A stretch of 64,000 nucleotides of DNA from Acinetobacter sp. P8-3-8 (GCF_000214135.1 NZ_AFIE01000010.1:26804-90803), one strand, 5' to 3'; counted from the first letter of the stretch, positions 46,615-55,722 are shown. Numbers and translations are program-made. Notes: generated from the letters alone by a model not told the origin.

Positions 46615-47757
46615 ATGTTAGCTTATGATGCAGATTTAGAACTCTTTCGTGATAATTTTAAACGTTTTATGAATGAGCACATTGCTCCTCATTATGAGCA
46701 ATGGGAAAAAGAAGGGCTTATGCCACGTTCAGTTTGGACGATTCTTGGTGAAAATGGTTATTTATGTGTAGATGTACCTGAAGAATACGGTGGTTACGGC
46801 GTACCTACTGAATATTCTTTGATGTTGGTTGAAGAATCTGCACGTGCAGGTTATGGCGCATTATCAACCGCTATTTCATGCCACTCTGAAATTGCAGCGC
46901 CGTATATTCTGCATATTGCAAATGAAGAACAAAAGCAATATTGGCTACCGAAAATGGTTACTGGTGAAGTGGTTGGTGCGATCGGTATGACTGAGCCGGG
47001 TGCTGGTTCTGACCTTCAAGCGATGCGTACTTCAGCGATTTTGAATGGCGATCATTATGTTTTAAATGGTTCAAAAACCTTTATTTCCAATGGTCAGCAT
47101 GCAGATTTAGTGGTTCTCGCTTGTAAAACTGATCCGCAAGCGCGTGCGAAAGGTGTGTCTTTGCTTTTGGTGGATACACATTTGGAAGGGTTTAAGAAGG
47201 GTACGAATTTAGACAAGATCGGTCTTCATTCTCAAGATACTTCTGAATTGTTCTTTGACAATGTTAAAGTTCCGGCAAATCAACTTTTAGGTAATGCTGG
47301 AAATGGCTTTGCTTATTTGATGCAAGAATTGCCACGTGAGCGTACTGCAATTGCAGCAACGGCTTTGGGTGCAATTCGTGGTGCAATTGACGTTGCAACA
47401 GTCTATGTCAAAGAGCGCCAAGCTTTTGGTCAAGCGATTGGTAATTTCCAAAATACTCGCTTTGTTTTAGCGCAAGCAAAGATTGATGAGTTGGCAACAG
47501 CTGCCTTCTATAATCAAAATTTAGCGTTATATAAAGAAAATAAATTGGATGTCGAAACGGCTGCGGCTTTGAAAAGCTTTAGTACAGACATGCAAATGAA
47601 AGTTGCAGATAACTTACTTCAGTTGTTTGGTGGTTATGGTTATATGACTGAATATCCTATTTCACGTTTCTTTGTCGATGCGCGTATTCAGCGTATTTAT
47701 GGCGGAACGAATGAAATTATGAAAGAGATCGTGGCGCGTGGAATAATCGGTCGATAA
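46615..47757 (+). CDS. Acyl-CoA dehydrogenase
   Basis: 380 residues from the ATG at 46615 with AAGGAA upstream. All acyl-CoA dehydrogenase signatures are present: GAIGMTEPGAGSDLQAMRTSA (FAD/substrate), TFISNGQHADLVVLACKTD, ERQAFGQAIGNFQNTRF, QLFGGYGYMTEYPISRFFVDARIQRIYGGTNEIMKEIVAR at the C-terminus. The catalytic Glu is the one in YGGTNEIMKE, as in medium/short-chain and isovaleryl types. No electron-transfer flavoprotein or thiolase gene is near, so the acyl substrate is not set by context. Confidence 0.93.
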   Translation: MLAYDADLELFRDNFKRFMNEHIAPHYEQWEKEGLMPRSVWTILGENGYLCVDVPEEYGGYGVPTEYSLMLVEESARAGYGALSTAISCHSEIAAPYILHIANEEQKQYWLPKMVTGEVVGAIGMTEPGAGSDLQAMRTSAILNGDHYVLNGSKTFISNGQHADLVVLACKTDPQARAKGVSLLLVDTHLEGFKKGTNLDKIGLHSQDTSELFFDNVKVPANQLLGNAGNGFAYLMQELPRERTAIAATALGAIRGAIDVATVYVKERQAFGQAIGNFQNTRFVLAQAKIDELATAAFYNQNLALYKENKLDVETAAALKSFSTDMQMKVADNLLQLFGGYGYMTEYPISRFFVDARIQRIYGGTNEIMKEIVARGIIGR

Positions 47758-47823
47758 TCCGTATTTCTTTGAATATATGGAAGCTATGAGCAAATAGCTT
47801 CCATGATTGAGGAATAAAATAAA

Positions 47824-48171
47824 TTGAATCAAGAAACAGAAAAATTACAACAATACCAAAAGCTTATTCAAGCAAGAAATCGGTTTACAATCGGCTTCGC
47901 CTCTTTACCTGTCTTCGTTTGTCTGTGTTATTACATTTTAAAAATATTTATTCCAATACAAGGTTTAGTTTTTGTTTTAACAATGATTGTCGGTATATTT
48001 GGATATATCTTTGTTATGTTTGGTTTTTTAATGAAAGATATTTGCCCTTGGTGTAAGCAGCACTTCTTTTTTCAATCTAACAGTTCTAACAGCCGTTTAA
48101 TGAAAATACACAGTTTTGATTTATTTTTTCGAAAACATTGTGGTCATTGTAATGAACCAAAACAGGATTAA
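47824..48171 (+). CDS. Hypothetical membrane protein with C-terminal CxxC pairs
   Basis: 115 residues starting at TTG 47824 (GAGGAA upstream). Two hydrophobic segments (about 23-42 and 48-70) are followed by a cytoplasmic tail with Cys-Pro-Trp-Cys and, about 30 residues on, Cys-Gly-His-Cys. The four cysteines would suit a zinc ribbon. I recognise no named family. It follows the acyl-CoA dehydrogenase by 66 bases and is convergent with the PfpI-like gene. A non-ATG start and small size lower the certainty. Confidence 0.6.
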   Translation: MNQETEKLQQYQKLIQARNRFTIGFASLPVFVCLCYYILKIFIPIQGLVFVLTMIVGIFGYIFVMFGFLMKDICPWCKQHFFFQSNSSNSRLMKIHSFDLFFRKHCGHCNEPKQD

Positions 48172-48193
48172 TAAAAGTAAATTTAGCTAAATT

Positions 48194-48712
48194 TTAAGCA
48201 CGTAATACATTCAAACATTCATTAATAAAAATCGGTAATTCATGTGTTGAACGTGAGGAAATATATAAGTTATTGTCATTTACAACTTCACGATCAAAAA
48301 TGACTGCACCTGCTTCTTTTAACTCTTGCACCATTGCTTCGATCGAAATCAAACGACGTCCAATCGCAATTTGCGCATCAATCAATAGATTGGGGCTATA
48401 ACAACACAAGAAAATTGGTTTCTGTGCATTGGCAAAATTTTGTAAAAAATGAATAAAACGTGGGTCTTGTTTGAGGAGAAATGGAGAGTTTCCCCCAGGA
48501 ATCATTAATGCATCAAAGTCTTGCACGGAAATTTCATCTATACCTAAATCAATACTGACAGATGATTTTCGTTGTTTACTATAAACAATATTTCCAGCTA
48601 ATTTTTCAATGTTTCTTACAGAATGACTGGCAGCACGAAAGGCTTCAACAGGATGATGATATTCTGTATCTTCAAAATCATGGGTAATCAAAACAGCGAT
48701 TCTTTTATTCAT
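48194..48712 (-). CDS. PfpI/DJ-1 family protein with altered active site
   Basis: 172 residues. The DJ-1/PfpI core is clear: AVLITHDFEDTEYHHPVEAF (the conserved Glu14), DALMIPGG near 68-74, and the nucleophile elbow FLCCYSPNLLIDA. The canonical elbow is AxCHGP: here Cys104 is kept, but the next residue is Tyr105 where PfpI and YhbO have the catalytic His, and Ser replaces Gly. Cys103 is an extra adjacent thiol. Protease/deglycase-type chemistry is therefore doubtful; it may be a stress chaperone or redox sensor. Cytoplasmic, single gene. Confidence 0.85.
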   Translation of the reverse strand: MNKRIAVLITHDFEDTEYHHPVEAFRAASHSVRNIEKLAGNIVYSKQRKSSVSIDLGIDEISVQDFDALMIPGGNSPFLLKQDPRFIHFLQNFANAQKPIFLCCYSPNLLIDAQIAIGRRLISIEAMVQELKEAGAVIFDREVVNDNNLYISSRSTHELPIFINECLNVLRA

Positions 48713-48855
48713 ATTCTATTTCTCGAATTGCGCTTAACTCATTCATCATAAATGGAAATCTACATAACTCTATAGCTAGTTTGTAAATAATTTATGTGAA
48801 AAATAATGATGAAGTTGGCTATTATTTAATCAATTTTGAAGTGGTATTTAGATTC

Positions 48856-48884
48856 TCATCAATCAATTATTTCCAGATTGATGA
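48856..48884 (+). other. Hairpin in the pheA upstream region
   Basis: TCATCAATC pairs perfectly with GATTGATGA over an 11-base loop, about 125 bases before pheA. There is no T run and no Phe-rich leader peptide, so classical attenuation is not supported. Confidence 0.35.
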
Positions 48885-49007
48885 ACTGTGTATTGTTGCT
48901 AAGATAAAAGCAGTTTTGCTCAACAAATTTAATCGAACTATTGTTATACTGTTGAAGGTCTTAAACTTAGACTTTTCGTAATTCTCGACTTTAAAGGGCG
49001 TATAACA

Positions 49008-50114
49008 ATGATCAACGATGATCAAAACACGACTTCTCTCGATCTTGCTCAAATCCGTGAAGATATTGATTCTGTAGATCAACAAATTCAACAATTGATT
49101 AACCGCCGTGCCAAACTGGCAGAAGCAGTTGCAAAAGCAAAATTTGCCGCAGAAGAGAATCCGCTGTTTTATCGTCCTGAACGTGAAGCGCAAGTATTAC
49201 GCAAGGTGATGGAACGTAATGAAGGGCCATTGTCTGATCAAACCATGGCACGCTTATTCCGTGAAATCATGTCTGCATGTTTGGCACTTGAAGCGCCACA
49301 AAGTATTGCATTCCTTGGGCCAGTCGGAACTTATACCCATTCAGCAGTTTTAAAGCATTTCGGTCAGGACGCTGTAGTTCGTCCATTGCCGACCATTGAT
49401 GAAGTGTTCCGTGAAGTTGAAGCGGGTAGTGCACATTATGGTTTAGTCCCTGTAGAAAACTCCTCTGAAGGTGTGGTCAACCATACTTTAGATTGTTTTA
49501 AATCATCTTCTTTAAATGTGATTGGTGAAGTTGAATTGCGTATTCATCATCAATTCCTTGTATCTTCAAATACCCGAAAAGACAGTATTAAGCAGATTTA
49601 TGCACACCAACAAACTTTGGCACAGTGTCGTAAATGGTTAGATGCAAATTATCCGGGTGTCGAACAAGTCGCATTAAGTTCAAATGCGGAAGCAGCTCGT
49701 CGTATTCGCAATGAATGGCATTCAGCAGCCATCGCATCTGATGTTGCGGCAAGCATTTATGATTTAGAAATTTTGCATGGCAATATTGAAGATAATCCTG
49801 AAAATACCACACGTTTTCTCGTGATTGGACGTGAAAAAATTCCTCAAAGTGGCAATGATAAAACCTCATTGTTAATTTCTGCACATGATCGTGCAGGGGC
49901 ATTGTTGGAAATCCTTGCACCATTTGCAAAACACAATATCAGTTTAACCAGTATTGAAACGCGTCCTGCATTACCTGAAAAATGGGCTTATGTATTCTTC
50001 ATCGATTTAGAAGGTCATGTAGAACAGGAAAATGTAAAAGCGGCGATTGAAGATATTCGTCCTTTGGTTAAAGAAGTACGTGTATTGGGTTCTTATCCTG
50101 CTGCTGTGCTTTAA
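49008..50114 (+). CDS. pheA: Chorismate mutase / prephenate dehydratase (P-protein)
   Basis: 368 residues. The N-terminal AroQ chorismate mutase (about 12-95; RREDI-like DIDSVDQQIQQLINRRAKLAEAVAKAK) is followed by prephenate dehydratase (from about 103, IAFLGPVGTYTHSAV; NTTRFLVIGRE) and a C-terminal ACT domain (TSLLISAHDRAGALLEILAPFAKHNISLTSIETRP) for phenylalanine feedback. It converts chorismate via prephenate to phenylpyruvate. tyrA-aroA starts 33 bases downstream and is surely co-transcribed, giving an aromatic amino acid operon. Confidence 0.96.
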   Translation: MINDDQNTTSLDLAQIREDIDSVDQQIQQLINRRAKLAEAVAKAKFAAEENPLFYRPEREAQVLRKVMERNEGPLSDQTMARLFREIMSACLALEAPQSIAFLGPVGTYTHSAVLKHFGQDAVVRPLPTIDEVFREVEAGSAHYGLVPVENSSEGVVNHTLDCFKSSSLNVIGEVELRIHHQFLVSSNTRKDSIKQIYAHQQTLAQCRKWLDANYPGVEQVALSSNAEAARRIRNEWHSAAIASDVAASIYDLEILHGNIEDNPENTTRFLVIGREKIPQSGNDKTSLLISAHDRAGALLEILAPFAKHNISLTSIETRPALPEKWAYVFFIDLEGHVEQENVKAAIEDIRPLVKEVRVLGSYPAAVL

Positions 50115-50147
50115 TGAAGTTGTGAAATAGGTGTTATAAGAATCGTC

Positions 50148-52394
50148 ATGTCACAACTATTATTTAAAAAAGTTGCTTTTATTGGGCTTGGGTTGATCGG
50201 CTCAAGTCTTGCTCGTGTGATTGTTGCTGAACAGCTTGCAGAGAAAGTTGTTGCGTCTACACGCTCACAGAAAACTTTAGAAGATGCCAAAAATTTAGGA
50301 ATCATCTCGGAAGGATTCAGCAATCCAATAGACGCAGTTAAAGATGCAGATTTAATCGTATTGGCGTTACCTGTACGTGCGACACAGAAAATTCTTGAAG
50401 TTATTCAACCTTATATCGCTGAAAATGCCATTATTACTGATGTGGGTAGTACCAAGGGTAATGTGGTTGAAGCTGCAAAAGCTGTTTATGGTGAACATTT
50501 ACCTGCGGGTTTCGTTCCGGGGCACCCGATTGCAGGCGCAGAACATACAGGTGTACATGCGGGTAAAGTTGATTTATTTGTCAATCATAAGGTGATTTTG
50601 ACACCATTACCGAGCAGTGCAGACTGGGCGGTAGAAAAGTTAATTCAGTTATGGCAAGCAGCCAAAGCTGAAGTGATTTGTATGGATGTAGATAAGCATG
50701 ATGAAGTGCTTGCACATACCAGTCATTTACCGCATTTGATGGCATTTAATTTGGTTGAACAACTTGCAAACCGTGAAGATAATTTAGATATTTTCCGTTA
50801 TGCAGCAGGTGGTTTTCGTGACTTCTCTCGTATTGCAGCCAGTGATCCGCAGATGTGGCACGATATCTTTTTTGCCAATAAAAAAGCGATTCTAAATGCA
50901 GTTGACGGCTTTGAAGAACAACTTGCAACATTACGCCAATTGATTAAAGATGAAGATTCACATGCATTGATGGGTTTGCTCGGTCATGCACAAGCAGCAC
51001 GACAGCATTTCAATCATATGCTCGCCAATAAACCATTGATGGAGAAAAATAAGGTGACACAACAATTTACCATTTTGCCGGGTGATAAGACATTTAAAGG
51101 TAAATTTACCGTGCCGGGTGACAAGTCTGTGTCACACCGTTCCATCATGTTTGGTGCGATTGCAGAAGGTACTACGCATGTGACTGGTTTCCTTGAAGGG
51201 GAAGATGCACTTGCAACACTACAAGCTTTCCGTGATATGGGCGTTAGTATTGAAGGCCCTAAGAATGGTGAAGTCACGATTCACGGTGTTGGAATCAATG
51301 GTTTAAAAGCACCGAAGACAGCCTTGTATATGGGTAATTCTGGGACTTCTATGCGTCTGCTTTCAGGCATGTTGTCTGCGCAACAGTTTGATTCTGTAAT
51401 GACAGGTGATGCATCATTGTCAAAGCGTCCAATGGAACGTATTGCTAAGCCATTACGTGAAATGGGTGCACAGATTCAAACCACAGGTGAACGTGGTACA
51501 CCACCCGTATCTATTACAGGTGCGCAAGCTTTAAAAGGTATTCATTACGATTTACCAATGGCTTCTGCACAAGTGAAGTCAGGAATCTTATTGGCAGGTT
51601 TATGGGCAGAGGGAGAAACCTCGGTGACTGAACCTGAACCAACGCGTGATCATACAGAACGTATGTTACGTGCATTTGGCTATGATGTGAAAACTGAAGG
51701 TAATCGTATTTCACTACAAGGTGGTGGAAAGTTAGTGGGTACAGAAATTCAAGTACCTTCTGATATTTCATCAGCAGCGTTCTTTATGGTGGGTGCGGCG
51801 ATTACGGAAGGTTCTGATGTAACACTTGAAGCTGTAGGGATTAACCCAACTCGTACTGGTGTGATCGAAATTCTCAAACAAATGGGTGCTGACTTAACTG
51901 TTGAAAATGAACGTATTGCAGGCGGTGAACCAATTGCAGATATTCGTATTCGTGGTACACGTACATTGAAGGGTATTCATATGCCTGAAGATCAAGTGCC
52001 TTTAGCGATTGATGAATTTCCATCACTTTTTATTGCTGCGGCATGTGCTGAAGGTCAGACGGTGTTAACGGGCGCTGCTGAATTACGTGTTAAAGAGTCT
52101 GATCGTATTCAAGTCATGGCAGATGGTTTAAAAACCATGGGTATTGACTGCACGCCAACGGATGATGGCATTATCATTGAAGGTAAAGGTCAATCTGGTG
52201 ATTGGTCTGCGATTTTCACTGGTGGTGAAATTGAATCACACCATGACCATCGTATTGCAATGAGTTTCTCAATGGCAGGTTTGCGTACCTCTGGCGAAAT
52301 TAAAATCATCGGTACGGAAACAGTTGCAACCAGTTTTCCTACATTCACCGAGTTGGCGAATCAGGCAGGCTTAGCTATTCAAGTCACTGAATAA
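50148..52394 (+). CDS. tyrA-aroA: Fused prephenate dehydrogenase / EPSP synthase
   Basis: 748 residues joining two enzymes. Residues 1 to about 295 are TyrA: FIGLGLIGSSLARV (NAD site), DVGSTKGNVVEA, GHPIAGAEHTGV, HDEVLAHTSHLPH. From about 310 to 748 is AroA: KFTVPGDKSVSHRSIMFGAIAEG, YMGNSGTSMRLL, EPTRDHTERMLRAFGY, DEFPSLFIAAACAEG, ESDRIQVMADGLKTMG, HHDHRIAMSFSMAGL. It makes 4-hydroxyphenylpyruvate and, separately, the EPSP intermediate of the shikimate pathway. The fusion is typical of Acinetobacter and Pseudomonas relatives. Its substrate prephenate is also used by TrhP at 13-14 kb. Confidence 0.96.
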   Translation: MSQLLFKKVAFIGLGLIGSSLARVIVAEQLAEKVVASTRSQKTLEDAKNLGIISEGFSNPIDAVKDADLIVLALPVRATQKILEVIQPYIAENAIITDVGSTKGNVVEAAKAVYGEHLPAGFVPGHPIAGAEHTGVHAGKVDLFVNHKVILTPLPSSADWAVEKLIQLWQAAKAEVICMDVDKHDEVLAHTSHLPHLMAFNLVEQLANREDNLDIFRYAAGGFRDFSRIAASDPQMWHDIFFANKKAILNAVDGFEEQLATLRQLIKDEDSHALMGLLGHAQAARQHFNHMLANKPLMEKNKVTQQFTILPGDKTFKGKFTVPGDKSVSHRSIMFGAIAEGTTHVTGFLEGEDALATLQAFRDMGVSIEGPKNGEVTIHGVGINGLKAPKTALYMGNSGTSMRLLSGMLSAQQFDSVMTGDASLSKRPMERIAKPLREMGAQIQTTGERGTPPVSITGAQALKGIHYDLPMASAQVKSGILLAGLWAEGETSVTEPEPTRDHTERMLRAFGYDVKTEGNRISLQGGGKLVGTEIQVPSDISSAAFFMVGAAITEGSDVTLEAVGINPTRTGVIEILKQMGADLTVENERIAGGEPIADIRIRGTRTLKGIHMPEDQVPLAIDEFPSLFIAAACAEGQTVLTGAAELRVKESDRIQVMADGLKTMGIDCTPTDDGIIIEGKGQSGDWSAIFTGGEIESHHDHRIAMSFSMAGLRTSGEIKIIGTETVATSFPTFTELANQAGLAIQVTE

Positions 52395-52509
52395 GTGATT
52401 TATTGATTTTGAATGAGATGCTTGTTCATTTCTTTTAACTTTAAATATAGAAATGCAGTAATCGATAAAAAGATCAGAAAATCATCTGATCGTTGTATAT
52501 TTGTCCAAC

Positions 52510-52540
52510 AACAGCCAAGCAAATGCTTGGCTGTTTTGTT
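52510..52540 (+). terminator. Terminator of pheA/tyrA-aroA
   Basis: AACAGCCAAGC / GCTTGGCTGTT with an AAAT loop, then TTGTTTT. A smaller stem GATCAGA / TCTGATC at 52472-52491 lies just upstream. Confidence 0.88.
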
Positions 52541-52591
52541 TTAATTGCTTATTCTAAAACAAGAGAACTATAAAGCCTTTTGGATGAAGCG

Positions 52592-52972
52592 ATGAGAACA
52601 TTACAATTTACTGCCAACTGTGAAAACCATGTGAAAAATACTGCGCATGGTGCAAATGCATGTTATGTCACTCAGGAATATGTGACAGACTTGTTGGCGA
52701 AGCAACTTTCTCAATATGGTTTTAAAGCTGAAATGACTCATTCTGAAGAAAAATTGGCAGTGAGCGTAGAAAATCATCCGATTGGTTTAGGCGTGAATTG
52801 TCATTTAAATGATGATGGTTTATTAACGTGTATTATTTCAGCGCATGCAGATGAAGAACAAGTTTGGTTCAAAAAAATTGAAACACAAAGCATGATTAAG
52901 CAGTTGGCAAATGCAGTCGAAAATACTTTAAAAGAGGATGATGCATTTAGTGGCTTTGAGTGGAAAGGGTGA
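52592..52972 (+). CDS. Hypothetical cytoplasmic protein
   Basis: 126 residues from the ATG at 52592 with GGA seven bases upstream (TTG 52580 also possible). Mixed alpha/beta with several acidic residues and four cysteines (ANCENH, NACYV, GVNCHL, LTCII), no signal peptide or membrane segment. The pattern of alternating strands followed by a long helix (MIKQLANAVENTLKEDD) suggests a small compact domain. I do not recognise the family. Alone between terminators. Confidence 0.65.
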   Translation: MRTLQFTANCENHVKNTAHGANACYVTQEYVTDLLAKQLSQYGFKAEMTHSEEKLAVSVENHPIGLGVNCHLNDDGLLTCIISAHADEEQVWFKKIETQSMIKQLANAVENTLKEDDAFSGFEWKG

Positions 52973-53030
52973 ATTACAAGTTGACCATGAATACTGATAC
53001 AGGCAAGTATTCATGATCATGCGTACTCAT

Positions 53031-53555
53031 TTAACTTAAGCATTTTGTTTGGGTTATTACAGATTTAGAATGGTCTTTCACATAGTTGCAGAGTTGTTCA
53101 GCTTCTTGATTGGAAAGTCCCCAAAAGGCAATTACACCTCGCTCGTTTGGATCATTTTTATTGGATATATGTAAATATTGTGATCCAGAATATTCTTGAT
53201 TTAACATGCTGATATATTTAGTGTCTGTGAAGCTACTACAAGATAAATTGGACAAAATTTCACAGTCTAAAGTACAACTATTTTTAAAATCTCTAATCAA
53301 GCCACTGCTGCTACTGGATTGGATGGTTTTCTCGCATTGCTCAATATTTGCAAATGCGTAAACAAGTTTTAAAGTATAGCCATCTGCTTGTAAATCTAAG
53401 TTGAGGTAAGCAGGTGTGTTTGTAACCTGCGTCGTAGGGGTTTGGCTAATCTGTTGATTGGCATTGTTATTTTCATTTAGAGTATGGTTTGTTTTGAATA
53501 TTCCAATTAACCCAATTATGAATAGTCCACCCAACCACTTTAAAACTTTACTCAT
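53031..53555 (-). CDS. Hypothetical membrane-anchored exported protein
   Basis: 174 residues from the ATG at 53555 (GAG eight bases upstream). One N-terminal hydrophobic segment (LKWLGGLFIIGLIGIF) acts as signal or anchor, then an Asn/Gln/Thr-rich linker, then a globular domain with six cysteines likely to form disulfides (EQCEKT, NSCTLDCEIL, LSCSSF, QLCNYV, TKCLS). Not a recognised family. Probably periplasmic. Next to a second small exported protein in the same orientation. Confidence 0.7.
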   Translation of the reverse strand: MSKVLKWLGGLFIIGLIGIFKTNHTLNENNNANQQISQTPTTQVTNTPAYLNLDLQADGYTLKLVYAFANIEQCEKTIQSSSSSGLIRDFKNSCTLDCEILSNLSCSSFTDTKYISMLNQEYSGSQYLHISNKNDPNERGVIAFWGLSNQEAEQLCNYVKDHSKSVITQTKCLS

Positions 53556-53791
53556 ATTTTTCTCAAGTACATGATTATTTTTATAATGCTCAATATAAAT
53601 CAAAAAATTTGTGAAATAAATATTAAATGATTGAATTTAAATGAATTTTTATAATATTTTTAGGCGTTTGATTCGTTATTTATATTTTGGGAAAATGTTG
53701 AGTGATTTTTTATCGAATCAGAATTTAGATGACAGTTATATACAAAAGAATTAACTGTCATCACTTCGGTATTCTTTTAAATAAGAAGGTA

Positions 53792-54232
53792 TTATTCCAC
53801 ACGCAACCAAGTCTGATTACGACCAATTGCAGAAATGCCTAAATAGCCACGTAAAAATAATTTTTTGCCATTTGAGCTGACTTTACCCTTTAAGCGATAA
53901 ATTTTCCCTGAAACAGGGTCAATAATTTTGCCATCGGTATAATTGACTTGATCTGTAGTTTTTAATCCTGAAATGACTTGCATACCAATGATTGGTTTAT
54001 TGGTATAAGGTGCAGGGCAGTTGGTACAAAACTCTTTTGGTGTATAACCCGGACGAGGTGTTGATTTGAGTGCTGTACCCGCATAAGTTCCGTTACTTTG
54101 TTTTTCAATCTTGACCAGTCCTTTCGCTTCACCTGTTTTGTCATCGATATAACGCCAAGTTCCTGAAATATCATCAGCAAAAGCAGCAGAACTTAACAAC
54201 GCAGCGACGATGGTCATTGAAAAAGTTTTCAT
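53792..54232 (-). CDS. DUF2147 family periplasmic protein
   Basis: 146 residues. Signal peptide ends AAFA; the mature part begins DDISGTWRYIDDKTGEAKGLVKIEKQ, typical of DUF2147 (PF09917), followed by a Cys pair FCTNCP, GMQVISGLK and the C-terminal KGKVSSNGKKLFLRGYLGISAIGRNQTWLRV. The family is a small periplasmic lipocalin-like barrel with no assigned activity. ATG 54232 is the clear start. Monocistronic. Confidence 0.9.
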   Translation of the reverse strand: MKTFSMTIVAALLSSAAFADDISGTWRYIDDKTGEAKGLVKIEKQSNGTYAGTALKSTPRPGYTPKEFCTNCPAPYTNKPIIGMQVISGLKTTDQVNYTDGKIIDPVSGKIYRLKGKVSSNGKKLFLRGYLGISAIGRNQTWLRVE

Positions 54233-54440
54233 AAAATCCCTTTGATATAATAGTTTTAGTTAACATAAGCTATAATTAGCTAATATATTGATTATACAAC
54301 TCATTATGAGTCTTAATATTTACATCTTACGCCAAAATACAGCGTATTTTTTAGCAAAGTGAAATGTACTTTGTGAGAAATATTTAGGTGAATTTACGGC
54401 ATTATGTCGATTATGTTTATTTTTAAAACAAAAGTGAGTA

Positions 54441-55472
54441 TCAAATTTTGACACTCACTTTGCAAATTTGATTATTAGCTTCAAAAACAATTTTACAATT
54501 TAAAAACTTTTGAATCATTTCGGCTTGAGTTTTTGTATGCTCACTGATCACTTGAGCAGTGAATTCACCACCTTGACCTAAAGCTAAAGGTAATAAAAGT
54601 TGATCTGCTAAATATTCATCCACTACAGCATCTATGTTCAAATAGGATTGAACATCTTTTGCTAAATCATGTGCCACTTTTTCGGCACTTTTCTTCATTT
54701 CACCTAATGCTGAAAATACTTGCTGATGATGTTCATAATTTAAGACAACAAAAGCTGTATTCCCTTGGCTAATTCCTTGAAAGTTCAGTCTTTTACGCTG
54801 TGTTAAGCTTAATTTATTATTTAACACTTCAAGCTCACGATCTGCAATATTGGGTTGAATATTTAAAGCTGCTGCAAAAGCATTGATTTCAAGTAATTTG
54901 CCTTTATTCAAAACTGAAAATTTCTGCTTTTCTACCCAAGGGTGGATTATTGCATTAATCTGACCTGCACCAATTGGAAAGAAGCCCGCACGTTCACATT
55001 GAAAATCGACCTGAATACCTAATTTTTGAATCGTTGGGAGAAAGCAATGTTCAATAAAATCAGCAGTTGGTGCCATAGGATTATGTGTACCGCCGTGTAT
55101 GGTGATTTGACTGGCTTCATTTTGCATCATTAAAACAGGCAGTAGGGTTTGTAGTACCAGTATTGTGCTACCCGCAGACCCAATTTGAAAATCATACTTT
55201 CCAGTTTGTACTTGTTGAGGTTGAAAATATAATTTTTGAGAATGCAATTCTGCGCCCTGAACAATTGCATTGCTTATCCGTTGAGATGCTTGTACACACA
55301 CTAAATGCTGACGCATTAAGCCCGGTTTTTTACGTCCTGCACGAATATTCACAAGTTCAAAAGGAATCCCTGTCAGCATTGAAAGGGAAAGGGCGGTTCG
55401 CAAGATTTGTCCGCCACCTTCGCCTTGTGAGCCATCAATTTGGATGGTTTTATTTTTAAATAATGTGTTCAT
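54441..55472 (-). CDS. rtcA: RNA 3'-terminal phosphate cyclase
   Basis: 343 residues. Begins IQIDGSQGEGGGQILRTALSLSMLTGIPFELVNIRAGRKKPGL, the RtcA signature; GSAGSTILVLQTLLPVL and the C-terminal ISEHTKTQAEMI with the histidine that is adenylylated in RtcA are present. It converts RNA 3'-phosphate to 2',3'-cyclic phosphate, and can adenylylate 5'-phosphate ends. It is the last gene of the rtc operon, separated from the gene before it by a structured 250-base spacer. Confidence 0.95.
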   Translation of the reverse strand: MNTLFKNKTIQIDGSQGEGGGQILRTALSLSMLTGIPFELVNIRAGRKKPGLMRQHLVCVQASQRISNAIVQGAELHSQKLYFQPQQVQTGKYDFQIGSAGSTILVLQTLLPVLMMQNEASQITIHGGTHNPMAPTADFIEHCFLPTIQKLGIQVDFQCERAGFFPIGAGQINAIIHPWVEKQKFSVLNKGKLLEINAFAAALNIQPNIADRELEVLNNKLSLTQRKRLNFQGISQGNTAFVVLNYEHHQQVFSALGEMKKSAEKVAHDLAKDVQSYLNIDAVVDEYLADQLLLPLALGQGGEFTAQVISEHTKTQAEMIQKFLNCKIVFEANNQICKVSVKI

Positions 55473-55496
55473 CTTCTTCTATCAATTTTATAAACA

Positions 55497-55689
55497 GAAC
55501 ATACTGTCAGGACATGGTGATGCTCAGTGAGTGGTAACTCTGCTCTCACAAAGGTTTTCATTGTGCAAGGTGATGGGTTGATTTGTGCCTATTTTGGTTA
55601 AGCTAACCCACTCGCTTTGCAAGCCACTACACATTATTTTCAATCCAGTGTTGTGGAGATAGTGGATCTTGCACTCGCCCAGTATGTTC
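55497..55689 (-). ncRNA. Candidate structured RNA between the DIP1984 gene and rtcA
   Basis: The ends are perfectly complementary over 10 bases (GAACATACTG at 55497-55506 and CAGTATGTTC at 55680-55689), which would close the whole element. Inside, TGCAAG-CCACTA-CACA (55618-55633) pairs with TGTG, TAGTGG and CTTGCA (55652-55673, small bulges). TGGGTT (55574-55579) pairs with AACCCA (55605-55610), and CACAA (55547-55551) with TTGTG (55561-55565). Several arms can form alternative pairs (TTGCA at 55617 is shared). It lies in the transcribed strand of the rtc operon and has no open frame of note. A Y-RNA-like or RtcAB-substrate RNA is an inference; I could not match a YrlA tRNA-like module. Confidence 0.5.
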
Positions 55690-55697
55690 AAACTGGA

Positions 55698-55717
55698 TTA
55701 TAAGTCGGAACTTATAA
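55698..55717 (-). other. Hairpin with UCCG tetraloop before the structured RNA
   Basis: TTATAAGT / ACTTATAA, an 8-bp perfect stem; on the transcribed (leftward) strand the loop is UCCG, a UNCG-type tetraloop. It starts five bases after the DIP1984 stop and could be a processing or stability element. Confidence 0.55.
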
Positions 55718-55722
55718 ATTCT

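Noticed and set aside
48796-48981. Possible leader peptide before pheA
   Set aside because: Starts at GTG without a ribosome site and is not enriched in phenylalanine codons in a run; no attenuator T run follows.
55679-55696. CCAGT...ACTGG with TTCAA loop read as a tRNA T-arm
   Set aside because: The loop has eight bases and TTCAA is not in the T-loop position; no acceptor or anticodon arm fits. It also competes with the 10-bp closing stem.
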